Assembly: GCA_038030265.1 (NCBI GenBank)
Contig: CM075941.1
Coordinates: forward strand, 37,882,164 to 37,946,163
Length of the DNA stretch: 64,000 bases
From: Corythucha ciliata
Lineage: Eukaryota; Arthropoda; Insecta; Hemiptera; Tingidae
Direction of reading: 5' to 3'
Shown: positions 45,545 through 56,900 of the stretch, one piece after another
Position numbering within the stretch: the first letter of the stretch is position 1
How the letters are laid out: each line of letters starts with the position of its first letter
Notes under the pieces: model-generated
Databases searched by the model: none
Told to the model about the DNA's origin: nothing
What the model saw: only the letters and a program-made list of their open reading frames with translations
Translations under genes and position numbers: made by a program

Positions 45545-47060
45545 AACACTACACCAGGTATCGTCATTGTTTTGTGGCGCGAAATAAATCTAAGGTCACG
45601 GAAGCTCTGCGGCAAGTATGTACTAGCAAAAGCTCGCAGGCTTGGTCACCAAGTCAAGAGTTCCTCTGCGACAACGGCGGGGAATTCGACAATCCGTTGA
45701 ATTCTTCAAGAATTCCGTGTGAACCAGCGTTCACACAGAAATGGCGCGATTTCTGAAGTATGGAAATCCTGACGTTCGATTTCGTGCTCCTATTTGGGCA
45801 GAACTAGTCACAACCACTGGATACATTCTCAACCGAGTCGGAAAATCACCAGTCTCAGACAAAACTCCATTCGAACTCTGGCATGGCCAGACAAGCCACG
45901 AATCAAACATCATCAGCATTATTTATTGGTTCAAAAAGTTACGTCCATCGTCCGGTGCGAAAGAGACGCGAAATGGACCCAAAAGCATTGGTTGGATTTC
46001 GGATTTAGAATACGGTGTTTATCCCTGAAAAAAGAGACATTATTGTTTCACGTGACGTCGTTTTTCAGGAGAATGTAGGTGATGATGTAACGGGAAAGTC
46101 GCAACGCCTAAGCGACATCGAAACAGAGGGGGAATGGCTTTCGACCATGGATGCAGAAATAACTTCTTTGCGTAAAAACGACGCATGGATGTTGACAGAA
46201 CTCCCTCCCGGAAAAAGGGCCTGACGGAATTCTGACGGAAGCACCGACAAATATCGCGCAAGATTAGTCATCAAGAGATGCTGTCAACGTCCAGGAGTCG
46301 ATTACACCGATACCTTCCGTCCTGTGACCCGCCTAGAAGTGATACGATCACTTCTTCCCATTGTTGCGTCAAATAAAATGTATCTGTGGCAGTTTGACGT
46401 TTCTGCGGCTTTCCTATATGGTGACGTTGAAGAGGAAATTTATATGAAGCAGCCCGAAGGGTATGCTGATGGAACAAGTCTGGTATGTCGCCTTAAAAAA
46501 ATTTATACGGACTTAAGCAAGCTTCATGCTGTTGGAACTGAAGATTCGAAGATTTCATGCTCGGCTCTGGATTTCGCCAAAGCCGGGAATATCCCTGTTT
46601 CCCTTGTCACACGGCGACTGACAAAATTATCGTTGTGCTGTACTTTGACGACGGACTGGTGGCGGCCACTAGCCAGTTCGAACTGAATAAATTCATCGAA
46701 CAGTTTGGTTTAATTTTCAACATCGTTTCAAGAGAAGCGTTCTATTTTCTCGGACTTGAGATCACCCAACGCGACGGTGACATCGAAGTCAGTCAAGCAG
46801 CATGCATAAGAAAAATCCTCTGTCGATTCAACATGGAAGGAAGTAACTCCGTTCTCACGCCTTTGGAAAAAACTCAGGACTCACCGGTCAGGGAAAGTTC
46901 CGAACTTCCCGTATCGTTCGGTTGTCGGTGCCCTTCTCTATGTAGCTCGAGGAACTCGTTTTGATATCCCGTTTCGCGTCATCCACGACGCGGAGGTGTG
47001 GTCCCATAACCGGAAATTTCGCCCTAGGAAACTCAGCTAGCAAACGGGAAAATCAACTCC
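45545..47060 (+). pseudogene. copia (Ty1/Copia) pol remnant: integrase and RT
   Basis: Integrase core text starts at about 45556 (TRYRHCFVARNKS), has the acidic CDNGGEFD at 45667-45690, then jumps to the WAELVTTTGYILNR and TPFELWHG blocks (45795-45890). The stretch expected to hold the third catalytic residue is deleted. RT follows: GEWLSTMDAEI...PPGKRA to 46222 (stop), GVDYTDTFRPVTR, QFDVSAAFLYGDVEEEIYMKQPEGY (46390-46465), the YFDD catalytic block at 46641-46652 and FLGLEI at 46750-46767. It fades after about 47020, before RNase H. At least four frame changes and one stop are present. Both ends are truncated and no LTR is seen. Confidence 0.9.
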
Positions 47061-47096
47061 AAACAGCTTCAGCTTTCACGGCTGCCAGGTACGTTA

Positions 47097-47250
47097 CAGT
47101 GGCGTACCTACACCTACCGGTTCCCCAGCGAAAATCTCCATGAGGCCCCTCACGTCTTACGTAATATGAACAGGGAATAGTGTGATTTTGAATGAAGTAA
47201 AAATCATAAACGTCTTTGTTAACGTCCGACCAGTGGCGGCGGAATCCACA
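47097..47250. mobile_element. isolated hAT-type ends
   Basis: CAGTGGCGTACCTACACC begins at 47097 and closely resembles the termini of the element at 805-2475. CAGTGGCGGCGGAATCC begins at 47232. Neither has a recognisable inverse partner with a matching 8-bp duplication in this window. They are noted as probable orphan ends of decayed hAT elements next to the copia remnant. Confidence 0.4.
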
Positions 47251-47344
47251 GTGCATAATAGGGAGCAAAATTCTGAACCGAAGTTCAGCTATTGCGGCCG
47301 TCTCCACTCTTATTTCATTTTATTTATTTATTTTCACACATAAC

Positions 47345-47625
47345 GGTCTCAGCAAACGATTTTGGTCGTGGGTCGGGGAGAGTGAAGTTAGCCGCACCCA
47401 AGTTTGTCTGTTGTTTAAAGTGCTTGAGGGGCTAAACAAACGATATTATGACTAAAAATGGCGCTATAAACAAACTATTCTGCTCATAGGTCGGGTTACG
47501 TTATAGTTGGCATCACCGCACCCATGTATATTTTTGCCAATGAAAAGAAAATGTTGGCTAAACAAACGTAATCAAACGAATAGGCGAACAGGTATTCGCG
47601 ATTTTATGCGTTATGGCAGACGACT
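47345..47625 (+). repeat. dispersed repeat F ('gctaaacaaacg'), copy with empty MITE site
   Basis: This segment matches 52422-52930 through 'agcaaacgatttt', 'agtgaagttagc', 'cccaagtt', 'gaggggctaaacaaac', 'cataggtcgggtta' and 'aaacgaatag'. At 47414-47420 it reads TTTAAAG uninterrupted, where the other copy carries a MITE flanked by TTA. Related tandem units in reverse orientation lie at 51055-51220 and 52232-52400. Confidence 0.75.
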
Positions 47626-47645
47626 CTATAATTCAATTATTAAAA

Positions 47646-47881
47646 CAAATTAAAAACCAATTAATATTATTAGTTTTTAAGCCATACAACTTGATTAATG
47701 TTATATTTTCAGGGTTTTGGCTTTTTTCTTCTTCTACTTCTTCGTTTCCTGAGCTTTCGCTTAATGTTATATTTTTTATATTATTCAGCACAAGAAGGCG
47801 AAAGCTCAGGAAACGAAGAAGTAGAAGAAGAAAAAAGCCAAAACCCTGAAAATATAACATTAATCAAATTAAAAACCAATT
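47646..47881. repeat. perfect 70-bp inverted repeat flanked by a 17-bp direct repeat
   Basis: The left arm 47691-47760 and right arm 47798-47867 are exact reverse complements over 70 bases, with a 37-base spacer. CAAATTAAAAACCAATT occurs exactly at 47646-47662 and 47865-47881. TTAATGTTATATTTT also occurs in the left arm and again at the start of the spacer. The right arm read forward is open and encodes an acidic peptide (ESSGNEEVEEEK...), so the arm may derive from a coding or low-complexity source. Perfect identity means a young event. Confidence 0.9.
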
Positions 47882-47899
47882 TTAAAACCCAGAAATACG

Positions 47900-49450
47900 G
47901 TTAATTTTCTTTCTTTATTTTTTCTCTCCTTTTTCCGTTCTCGAAGTCAGAGAGGGGGAACTCGGGTAGACAAATAACAACTCTCCCCAAAACCGTAGAG
48001 TGTAGACACAATCCCAATTTCCGAGTGAGATCTCCCCGAGTATTCCCCTCATCACTCAACCCCTCTTTTTTCCTGTATATGAATATGTTGATTAACTAAT
48101 ATGTTAGATTCGAGTGAAAAAGGGAACGCTATCAAGGGAGATGCACATTTTTTTTTTTCTGTCTCCCACCGGCCACAGAGTCGCACACGGTTTGGGCCAT
48201 TTACTCTAATGGTAGAAATGATGAAGTACCCGAATACGTCGTCCATGATAAAAGCGTTAAGGCGAGCTCCCTGAAAATATGTTGAAAAGAGTGTACGCTA
48301 TTGTGGAAATAGAATAAAAAGAGGGAACTTTTTGAGCATGTAAATAATGTTTGGATGACACTTTAATCAAGGTGGCAACACAAACTCGAGTCGTTGTTTC
48401 TCGAAAGATTTATATTTTCTGACCCGACCCATTAAAAGGTCTGATGTCCTTGCTATTTTAACCTATCAATTCCCACGTTAAATAAGACTGACACCCAGAG
48501 GCCCAAGTAGTAATTTACTTATCATTCATGACAGCGCAATTGGTTAATTCAAAAATGACGTGCTATTGCCCTCTTATACAATTCGGTTCCATCTCCTAGA
48601 AAATGATCGAGCGCTAGCGGAAGTTCCACAATGCTCATCGACATCTGCCTGACGAGTACAGGTGGTTTATGAGGTTTCACTTTGCGGTTTCGTAATTTCG
48701 ACGTGAGAAAATGCCCATTATTTTGAGAAGGCTCATTGAGCATTGTGAATATTGTCGGAACGTTTTATTCCATGTTGAAAGCGACGCGTAGGCGACAATC
48801 AGAATAAAAGCGCGTCTCCTTTCTCACCCGATGTCACTTCATAACTCTTGTCACGATATATCGCCATTTAGGAGAATTTCGTTTAAAAAAAAAAAAAAAA
48901 AAAAAAAGATTGTGGCGATAAAAAAAGAGACAAACCATTTTTTGATAACATCTGCATCTCTCATGAACCTACGCATCATCACACTTTACATTTACCCACA
49001 CAATAATTATTTGTTAGTTAGCGTGATCATCGCGATTAATGAAAAACAACTATACAAAAACGGATAATTCTTATTAGAGCCAGGAAGGAAAAAGGTGCTA
49101 GCATTTTCATGATGATTGATTGGATTCGAAGCAATTTTTTCTCACTTAGCCAAGCAGAGAGGGTTTAATAGAAGTACTTATTCGTTAATTATATAACATG
49201 TTGAAATTCGGCTATTAGTCCTTGAGTTCTCCAGTCCACAGAGCACGGTTAATGGCAATCCTTGATGAACAAGTGAATAAATTGACAAAATTTCCACTGT
49301 TCTAGGCTGATGAACGAGTATTTTCAAGGCGTTTTTACACTCTATACACAAATCATAAAAATATAACGACGGTTAATCGTTCATTCAAACGATGAACGGG
49401 ATGAAAATTGCAACACCCTAAAAATTTGGATTTCAAACGGGTAAAGTCCA
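47900..49450. other. gene-free AT-rich sequence with A tract
   Basis: No gene, RNA or element end recognised. A pure A run lies at 48885-48906. Short ORFs lack domains. Confidence 0.5.
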
Positions 49451-49479
49451 CCTTTTTAGGTAGCCGACCGCACAAAATT

Positions 49480-50960
49480 GATTCTTCTGACGTATAAGAT
49501 TCTCGAAATTTTGTTTTCCAATGATCCAAAGTTGACAGTTTCAGGGGCGGAATTGTCAGTTTCTGGGCCAAATTTACCGAAATTGGAAGTTGCTGGGGGA
49601 GGGGTTATGAAAATCCATAGTCTGAAGTCTGAACCCCGAATTCTCATCAATGACAGTGTTAACAATTTTTAGTGCTTTGATAGGCATTTTGAAGATCGCT
49701 AGGGCACGAATCGTCAGTTCAGGCCTTTTTAAGGCACGAGTCGCTTTTTTTGCCATTTTAAGGTCGCTATGATCGTGTCAGTTTGAGCCTTTTCAAGGCC
49801 CGAATCAGTCAGTTTAGCCATGGGGGGGGGGGAGTGAATTGTTAGTACGGCCAGCAGCTCCATTTAGGGGGTCTGATCAGTCAGTTTCACAACTTTCAAT
49901 GGAAGGATCGTCCCTGACGTATCTCAAAAATCTCCAATGGCCACTTTGACCATTTCTAGAGCGAAACTTTGAAGATTTCAATTTTTAAGGCGTTCTGTTG
50001 TGCCATGCATCGTCAGTTTAACCCTTTCCAATGGCGCGGAATGGTCTAGTTGGCCATTTATAGAACGTGAATACACGGTATTGGCAATTTTCAGGGCACA
50101 AATCTTCAGTTGAAAACATTTTCATGGCGCAAATCGTCAGTCTAGCTATTTTCAAGGCTCATGCAGTCATTTTTACCATTTTTTGGGTGCTAATAACCGG
50201 TTGGGCTTTTGTAAAACCAGTGAGGCGCGCATTGTCTTCAGTTTTACTAATAATTTTTAAGAAAAATAGTCATATTTGCCATTTGTTTATACGCGAATAG
50301 TCCGCCGAGCTATTCCTAGGATCGCGAACGGTCAGTTTGCCATTTTCAGGTCGTGAGAGTCACTTTGGTTATTTTAGAAGCGCGAATTATCTGTTTTGCC
50401 ACTTCGAGGTGCGCATTGCCGATTTCGCTATTTCTAGATCGTAAATTGTCAGTTTATCCGTTTTCAAGGCGCGAATCGTCATTTTAAGCATTTCCAAGGC
50501 GTTAATCGTCATTTGAGCATGACTATATCCAGAGGAAGAATCGTCAGTAAAGTTAATTTTAGGGTAGTACTCGGTTAGTTCATAGCCATTTTATAGGCCC
50601 GAATCACCAGATTCACCATTTTTTGGCACAAATGGACAGTTTTGCTATAGCACTAATTGTCAATTTGGTTTTTAAAGTACTGAATCTTCAGTCAATTCAA
50701 CTGTTACAGACATTTTTAGTAGAGCGAAGCGCAAACAGTCCATGAAAACCTACGTGTGGTCATTTTTTGGGCACAGAGTCAGTTTAGCCACTTTTAAGGG
50801 ACGAATCGTCCCTTACGCTTTGCGGTATGGGCGCGAATGACCAGTTTGACCATTTTAAGAACGGTACACTTTGAAAATTGAAATGCTTAGGGCGTTTGGT
50901 TATTTTAGGGTACGAATTGTCAGTTTAGCCATTTTCAATGGTGTGCGGAATTGTCTATTT
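49480..50960 (-). repeat. family I periodic array, reverse orientation
   Basis: Variants of 'gcgaatcgtcagtttagcc' and 'attttcaagg' recur every 30-45 bp for 1.5 kb. This is the reverse complement of the text at 1-360 and 17160-18130. Units differ in most positions outside the 'gtcagttt' core. No coding signal. Confidence 0.7.
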
Positions 50961-51009
50961 GGCCATTTCCCACCCATATGAACATTCCTAGAGGTGGGTG
51001 GGTTCATTT

Positions 51010-52430
51010 TCCAGAATTCTGCTACACCTCATTGAAATCGTTTCGGTGTCACTGCACCGACCCATGTTCGAAATTGTTGGTTTAGCGGCATATCTCGACG
51101 TAAAATCGTTTGTTTAAGTTTCTTTAGCCATATTTTCCGTTTGTTTAGCATTTGGTAACATTATTTTTTTTTAAAATTGATGAGTTGGACCAATTTTTCA
51201 CGCTCCCTGACCCATGAACGAAATAGTAATAATAAAATACTTTATTGCAGGCACCAAAATTGTGGCATTACAACGTGAACATTGAATTTTTAAAATACGA
51301 CCGGAAAGTCGAAGTGTATTTTATAAAAGTATTGCACTTCGTATAGGGCCGCGCCTGTTAAAGTTGCTCGGAGCCGATTAGTAAAAGGTCCAGCGTCTAG
51401 GCTTCGGATTCTCTCGGGAATATGATTATACAATTTTTTGGCAACGCTCATGAAGCTTTTACATGTTTTGGTCAGCCTAAACCGTTGCTGCACCAAATTG
51501 TTTTAACCTCTCGGGTGGTATGAGTGCTGCTGACTCAGTGTAGAGAACGAGGACTCCCTGGCGTATCGAACACACTGAAACACGTAAAGTCCCGGGACCG
51601 TCAAGACATTTTGTTCGATGAAGGCACCTCTACACGATTGCCTCGGCTTCAGGCCACATACCAGCCTAAGTGCACGTTTCTGCAGTACAAACATTCTCGT
51701 TTCCGACAAGGTACTGCCCCAGATCAGCGTCGCGTACGATAGGTGGCAATGAAAGTAAGCGAAGTATGTGGTCCCAAGAATTGCTGAGTCCACAGAGAGT
51801 TTCAGTCGTCTCAAAATGAATAATCCCTTAGCTAATTTTCCCGATAAAGTTTCGATGTGGTCCCTCCAGCTTGAAGACGAGTCCGGAACGAATCCCAAGA
51901 CGTGGGCCGTACCACCGTCAGCGGCACAGTTGCCCGAGCGAAATTTCAGACTTTGCGTTTTGCTGTCATTGAGAGAGAGACCGTTGGCATTACACCATTG
52001 CCGCACCGCTTGCCTATGAGAATCTTCGTCATCTGACGAGGGGAATACGACTGATAATTATGTCGTCGGCATAAAGGACGCACCCAGGAGAGGCGTTGAG
52101 GACGCCTGGAAGGTCGTTGATGAAGATGAGAAACAACAGGGGCCCGAGGATTGATCCTTGGGGTTCACCAAGGGGGTCACTCCTCTCCGGCCTAACAACT
52201 GCTCCCGAAAGAAAACCGCCTGCGACCGTTCGCAAATCGTTTGTTAAGTGACATATCTGTACGTAAAATCATTTGTTCCCGTTTGTTTAGCCATATTTTT
52301 CGCTTGTTTAGCGTTTTGAAACATTATTTTTGCAAGAAACATTGATCGGCTTGGCAAATGATCGGAATCGTTTGCTTAGTGGCATATCTGCCATAAGCCG
52401 CTATCTCGCATTTGCCGCTAAGCAAACGAT
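51010..52430 (-). repeat. tandem F units (~165 bp), split by a LINE
   Basis: Unit one (about 51058-51210) and unit two (51211-51221 continued at 52232-52400) both read 'gacccatg', 'ggcatatct', 'cgtaaaatcgtttgtt', 'tttgtttagccatatttt' and 'gtaacattattttt'. They are direct repeats in the reverse sense of the F copy at 47345. The LINE fragment 51222-52230 lies within unit two. Near 52372-52436 'aatcgtttgcttagtggc' meets its inverse, so F changes orientation there. Confidence 0.65.
51222..52230 (-). pseudogene. LINE reverse transcriptase fragment, 5'-truncated
   Basis: On the minus strand: GEPQGSILGPLLFLIFINDLP and YADD (52073-52062), then MRQWCNANGLSLNDSKTQSLKF, the HIETLSGKLAKGLFILRRLK block and the GSTLSETRMFVLQKRALRL block (52006-51503). 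A C-terminal ORF follows (51496-51290; NHIPERIR). The 3' end reads AATAAAGTATTTTATTATTA, an A/T microsatellite tail as in CR1/jockey/RTE-type LINEs, not a plain poly-A. RT fingers and endonuclease are absent. Frame breaks at about 52030 and 51500. It is a different LINE from the I-like copy at 8318: there is no RNase H. Confidence 0.85.
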
Positions 52431-52930
52431 TTTATTAAATGAGTCACCAGTTAGCGTGAAGTTAGCTGAACCCAAGTTATTGTTTGTTTAGACCTCTTTC
52501 ACACGATCAACAGAAATCAACACCTCACTACAACACATCACAGTTAGCGTACGTAAAAAGTTGATGAGTGTTGAGTTGATCGTCTGAAAGACGTATCTTA
52601 TTTGTGTACGCTACCTGTGGTGTAATGTGGTGTGGTGTTGATTTCTGTTGATCGTGTGAAAAAGGCCTTAAAGTGCTAGAGGGGCTAAACAAACCAAAAT
52701 TTCGGCTGAAAAACCCTAAACAAACAATATTAAGACAAGGAATGACCCTAAACAAACGATTCCATTCATAGGTCGGGTTAAGTGATGTTGGCCAGGACCA
52801 ACAATGTTTTTTTTTTTTTTAATGATGTTTTGAAATGCAAAACAAACGAAATATTTGGGTGAAACAAACGTAAACGAGCTGTAAGCAAACGAATAGGGCC
52901 GTTCTCGCAGTTTGATATGCGTTACGGGTT
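52422..52930 (+). repeat. dispersed repeat F, copy containing a MITE
   Basis: Homologous to 47345-47625. It includes 'gctaagcaaacgatttt', 'ggggctaaacaaac', 'cataggtcgggttaa' and 'gcaaacgaatagg'. The only large difference is the 177-bp MITE at 52491-52667 and a longer A/T-rich spacer. The repeat also contains a T run at 52808-52820. It encodes no recognisable protein. Confidence 0.75.
52491..52667. mobile_element. 177-bp PIF/Harbinger-type MITE with empty site in paralogue
   Basis: The left end GACCTCTTTCACACGATCAA and the right end on the other strand GGCCTTTTTCACACGATCAA pair for about 60 bases with few mismatches. TTA flanks both ends (52488-52490 and 52668-52670). The homologous repeat at 47345-47625 reads straight through this point with a single TTA (47415-47417). 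That is a natural empty site and confirms both the boundaries and the 3-bp duplication. Confidence 0.92.
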
Positions 52931-55900
52931 GGGTCAGGTTCACATGCATATCGCATAGAACTCCTCTATAGACTCTACAGAGGTGTATAGCAACTGTTTT
53001 TGTTGACTTGAGAAGCCTACACTTGACGCTACATGAGTCACACCATCCAGCAAACTCCTCCCCTCCCCCCCACACCAATATAAGGAGTTTAAATTGGCAG
53101 TTCATCAAGCAATTTGTCCCACGAACAAAAACCTCCAAAGACGAAGAAGAAGAAGAATAAGAGGGCCCTTTGAGTGAAAGCAAAGAAAGACCTGGCAAAG
53201 ATAACTTTAAAAGAGATCCTATTATTAATGATTCAAAAACCCCGTCGAAGGCATCCCTTAATCAGCAAACGAAGAATTTCTTATCAAAGCCGCAAATTGA
53301 TGGCTGGAAAGTAATTAACTAAAAAGCTTTCAATCCTTCCCTCTCCTCTCCTCTCTTGCCGCAAGTAATTTCAGTACCAGTTCTTGACAAGTCTTTGAAA
53401 GAAACAATTAAGTGTATGACTTAGCTCAGCGAGGTGTGAAAAGGAGATCATAGAAGCAGCTAATTAATACAAAGTAATTGCTCCCTGTCTTGTTATCGCA
53501 GGGAAAGATCAAAGGAGGGAATAGGTTCTCTATCTGCTTTGAATCAATCAGAGGCGTCTAGTTTGTTTAATGACAACAGGTGGGACTGATGGATTTGCGG
53601 CTGTGTTTGAGCTTTTGGTTATATTCGACTTCGATCAATAACATGAAGTAATTATTCTCCCGCGGAAGTGCGATTAAACAATAAGACCGAGGAGAGGGTT
53701 GGTAGAAGGAAACCCAACAAGGCGAAGAATCTGGTCTACCTTTTCTTTCCAGTGTTTTTATTCCAGTTATACGATGTCAAAAGGGAGGAAAGGGTTATAA
53801 ACGATATCCATTCCGGTGTTCCCTGGTTGTTGAATATGCAAGAGTCATCAACAACTCCTTAATCCTTTCGCTGCCGCGAAAGGTCGTAAATTCAGCAGTG
53901 GCGAAATGTTTCGTAATCAAATAATTAGTGATTTGTGAGGGCGATGAATATGCAGATTCGTTATTTATAGAGTGGGTGGCATCCAGTGGAAAGGCGCTAA
54001 CACTACATTGAGCACCTTTCACTTGACCACCCTTTTACATCTAGCTCGTCTCGCGATTAATGCTTTCGAACTAACGCCGATGCAGTGGGGCGGGGGTTGA
54101 AAACAGTAGCAATTTGTAAAGTGGTGGATCATCTGGTCAATCCTTCTGCTGGAGAAAAAAATTTATAGGTATATACATATAAATCATAGGGACCTATATG
54201 TGCACATAGCAATTCTGGATGTTATGAGGGTTGATCGATCTGTTGCTCTTTCTAAAAAGGTTTTTCGGCTAAAGTTTTACCAGTCATGAGGGCCTTGTAT
54301 AAAACCATTTTCCCCCTCGCCCGCCCACCTCATCATTCTTCTCTTTCCCGGCGGTATAAAGTGACCGAAACGTTTCCCGGCTCCAGCCAGGCTATTCAAC
54401 CAACGGTCGAACTAAAAGTCGAGGGTGGTTTTTCAAGAGATGATTGACAAGGGGCGGTCACTTGGGATCAATCAGTGTGACTCACATTTCCCCCTTTATG
54501 CTCTTTCTTCATCTCAATGCTCCCTTTTCCTCTTTACCGCACAGCTATTGAATCACTTATCAGTCATTACAGTTTCTCCCTGTTTGGTAAATACTGAAAT
54601 GATTAATGTTCCAAGGGATCCAAGTATTGAAACATAAAAACCGATTATCTGAGGAAAAGTTTAATGAAAAGAATAAAAAGTAGGACCTTCCTGGGCTTGA
54701 AGGGGAAAGAAAATGGTGGTTAATTTCACGAAAGCTCTCTCTCCCTCAGGCCAGCTTAATATTACTCATATTATCTCGTCATGGGAAAACAACTTCAGGA
54801 ATATCTCAACACCCGATAAGACGCTGAACAAATGACGGTGGATTTGACTTTGATTCTCAAGGGGATCTTTTCTTTATTTCATGAATAAAATATTAGGCCC
54901 ACCCCTGTTCCATTGACATCGCTAGTTAACGGGTTTGTCAACTTGATATCATTAACTGTCATTAATTACTCCATTGAGAAACGCAGGTGCTCCTATTTGT
55001 CACGGTAGTTCACCCTATGGTGATACACTAAATGCAAACCTTATTAATGAGATTTCCACCACCTGTACTCTATTGGAGAGGGTAGTTTTTTTTTTCTTTT
55101 ACCACCGTATCGGATGGGCTAATGGTAAAACTGAAATAATAGCGGTTGACATTAGTTCATTATTTGGAGGGTTTTCCGTGGCAAAGCAGCTCGGTGGAGG
55201 GTTAATTTCAGAGGAAGGGGGTTTTATTTATTTTTCCTGTCTGTCCCCCAACAGTTCGTTTTTATTATACTAGATAAATTAACTAAAAATAAAAATGATT
55301 ATTTATTTGATTCGTGCACGAGATGGTGGAACTACTGCGTGAATACTAACGAAATGGTTCTACTTATAGTTTTAAAAGGTTAATTTTGTAGCTTTCATAT
55401 TCACCAGCGTAGACTCGAAAAAATAACCAAAAAATGTTTTTTTACGGCAGCAACAAGTAAATCATTCAAAGAATAAAATAGTAGTTAAACCGTTTGGTAA
55501 TTCTAAAGTCACGTACGCAGTGGAAATTGCATGCAAGAAGGTCCTAAATTGAAATTTTACGGTTGGTGTAACCTTCAATCTCTCTGATTGTTTTGCCGCC
55601 TCACCATTCTTTCCCACCACTCCCCCCCCTCGCCCCTCGAACCCGCCTGCTTCCACCAAACAAAATTTCACCCTCACGACGTCGATTAGATTGTTTGTAG
55701 TCCTTCAAAAGAAATGTAGTCATTTCCATGTATGACATGCAAATAAGAGCCGCCATATATGGAGGAAGAACAGAATCAGAGCATTAGGTAACTTCCTCGT
55801 TTCGTCTTTCTTTCTTTTTTCGGGCGGGTCTTTTTTTTATTACGAAGGGGTAATATAAATCGGTGTATTCCTTATACTTTAGCAAAATTGAAAAGGAAAT

Positions 55901-56140
55901 GTATTTCCAGGCCTGAGGAGTTGAAGAAAATTATTTTAGAGCCTTCGAATGCGATTCCACCACCCAATTTGTTACAGGATACCATTGAGCTCTAGACGAA
56001 CATGTGGCGGGAAAAATCACAAGGTGTACATCACCAAACCAACGCTGATTTTTATGTTGGCCTTCTATACCCGCAGTTGGAGACGTTGTCTGATTAGGAA
56101 GAACACGTTTTGCTTTTAGTTTTATTATAATTACGGCAGT
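52931..56140. other. gene-free unique sequence
   Basis: About 3.2 kb with no recognised gene, RNA or transposon. ORFs (52716-53198 minus, 160 codons; 54974-55273 plus) have no domain and low-complexity serine or asparagine runs. A POU-type octamer ATGCAAAT (55737-55744) stands 8 bases from a perfect CArG-box word CCATATATGG (55753-55762). This could be regulatory but may be chance. Confidence 0.45.
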
Positions 56141-56149
56141 AAGAAAACA

Positions 56150-56590
56150 ACTTTTTGACTACAACCTGTCGGAAAAAGTGCGTTTCATTTATGCAACAAT
56201 CCTCTCAAGTAAATTTTAACTTTGAATGAGATCAATGAATTTATTGCCTATATTATTATGAAATTTAGGCCATGACAGAAATTTTAAAATAAATAGATAA
56301 GAACCTTGAACAAAATGAAACACAAGGCGGGAATAAAAGGACAAAAAGAATAAAAATGTAGGTACACCACATCACTGTGAACGGAATCGGTTGAGTAACT
56401 AGTGATGGAGAGGGCGAGGCTCTTGTTATGGAAATTAATTAGCAACTGAAATTTGTACCGTGGCCTCAATTTATTTCATAGGTATCTTGATCTCATTCAA
56501 ACTTATACGGTGTTGGAGTGGATGGTCTCAATAAAAATATGAAATGCATTTTTCTTGACGGCAGGCTGCTGAAATGCACTAAACTTTTTT
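56150..56590. mobile_element. long-armed MITE, degenerate copy
   Basis: The left arm ('cctgtcggaaaaagtgcg', 'tttcatttatgcaacaatc', 'gaaatttaggcc') pairs imperfectly with the right arm ('ggcctcaatttatttcat', 'gatctcattcaaacttat', 'gaaatgcatttttcttgac'). It is the same family as 61380-61796, and more diverged. The centre is AT-rich and non-coding. Limits are approximate. Confidence 0.7.
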
Positions 56591-56689
56591 TATTGCGCAA
56601 ATGGTTCTCTCTAGTATACTATAGTATAGAAGGGAGTATCCAAGACGTGGCCAGGGCGGGCAGATGACCAGCTACATCATGGAGAAACC

Positions 56690-56900
56690 GTTAATTTGGC
56701 AATTCATATCGGCAAATTACCATTAAAACATGAGCATTTCGCCCTTTGAAAACAAACCAATCTAGAATTTTCGCCCGAGAAACGGGCTTTTCACACAGCA
56801 AACATTACCACTTTTTGTGTAGACACGGTGTATTTTCGCAAAAAAACGGACGAAGTCACTCAGAAACTGACAATTTTGCCCCCCTCCTCACACTCCTTCA
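56690..56900. repeat. family II words
   Basis: A short tract with 'accgttaatttggcaattc', 'catttcgccc' and 'gaaactgacaattttgcc' at about 40-bp spacing. This is the same text type as 420-790. From 56900 to 57930 there is nothing recognisable beyond a GC-rich inverted word pair ('ggcggtttc' 57095-57103 and 'gaaaccgcc' 57129-57137). Confidence 0.5.

Noticed and set aside
47633..47904. Three overlapping ORFs near 47.7 kb sharing the same peptide on both strands
   Set aside because: They are produced by the perfect 70-bp inverted repeat, so sharing the peptide is a symmetry effect and not evidence of a gene.
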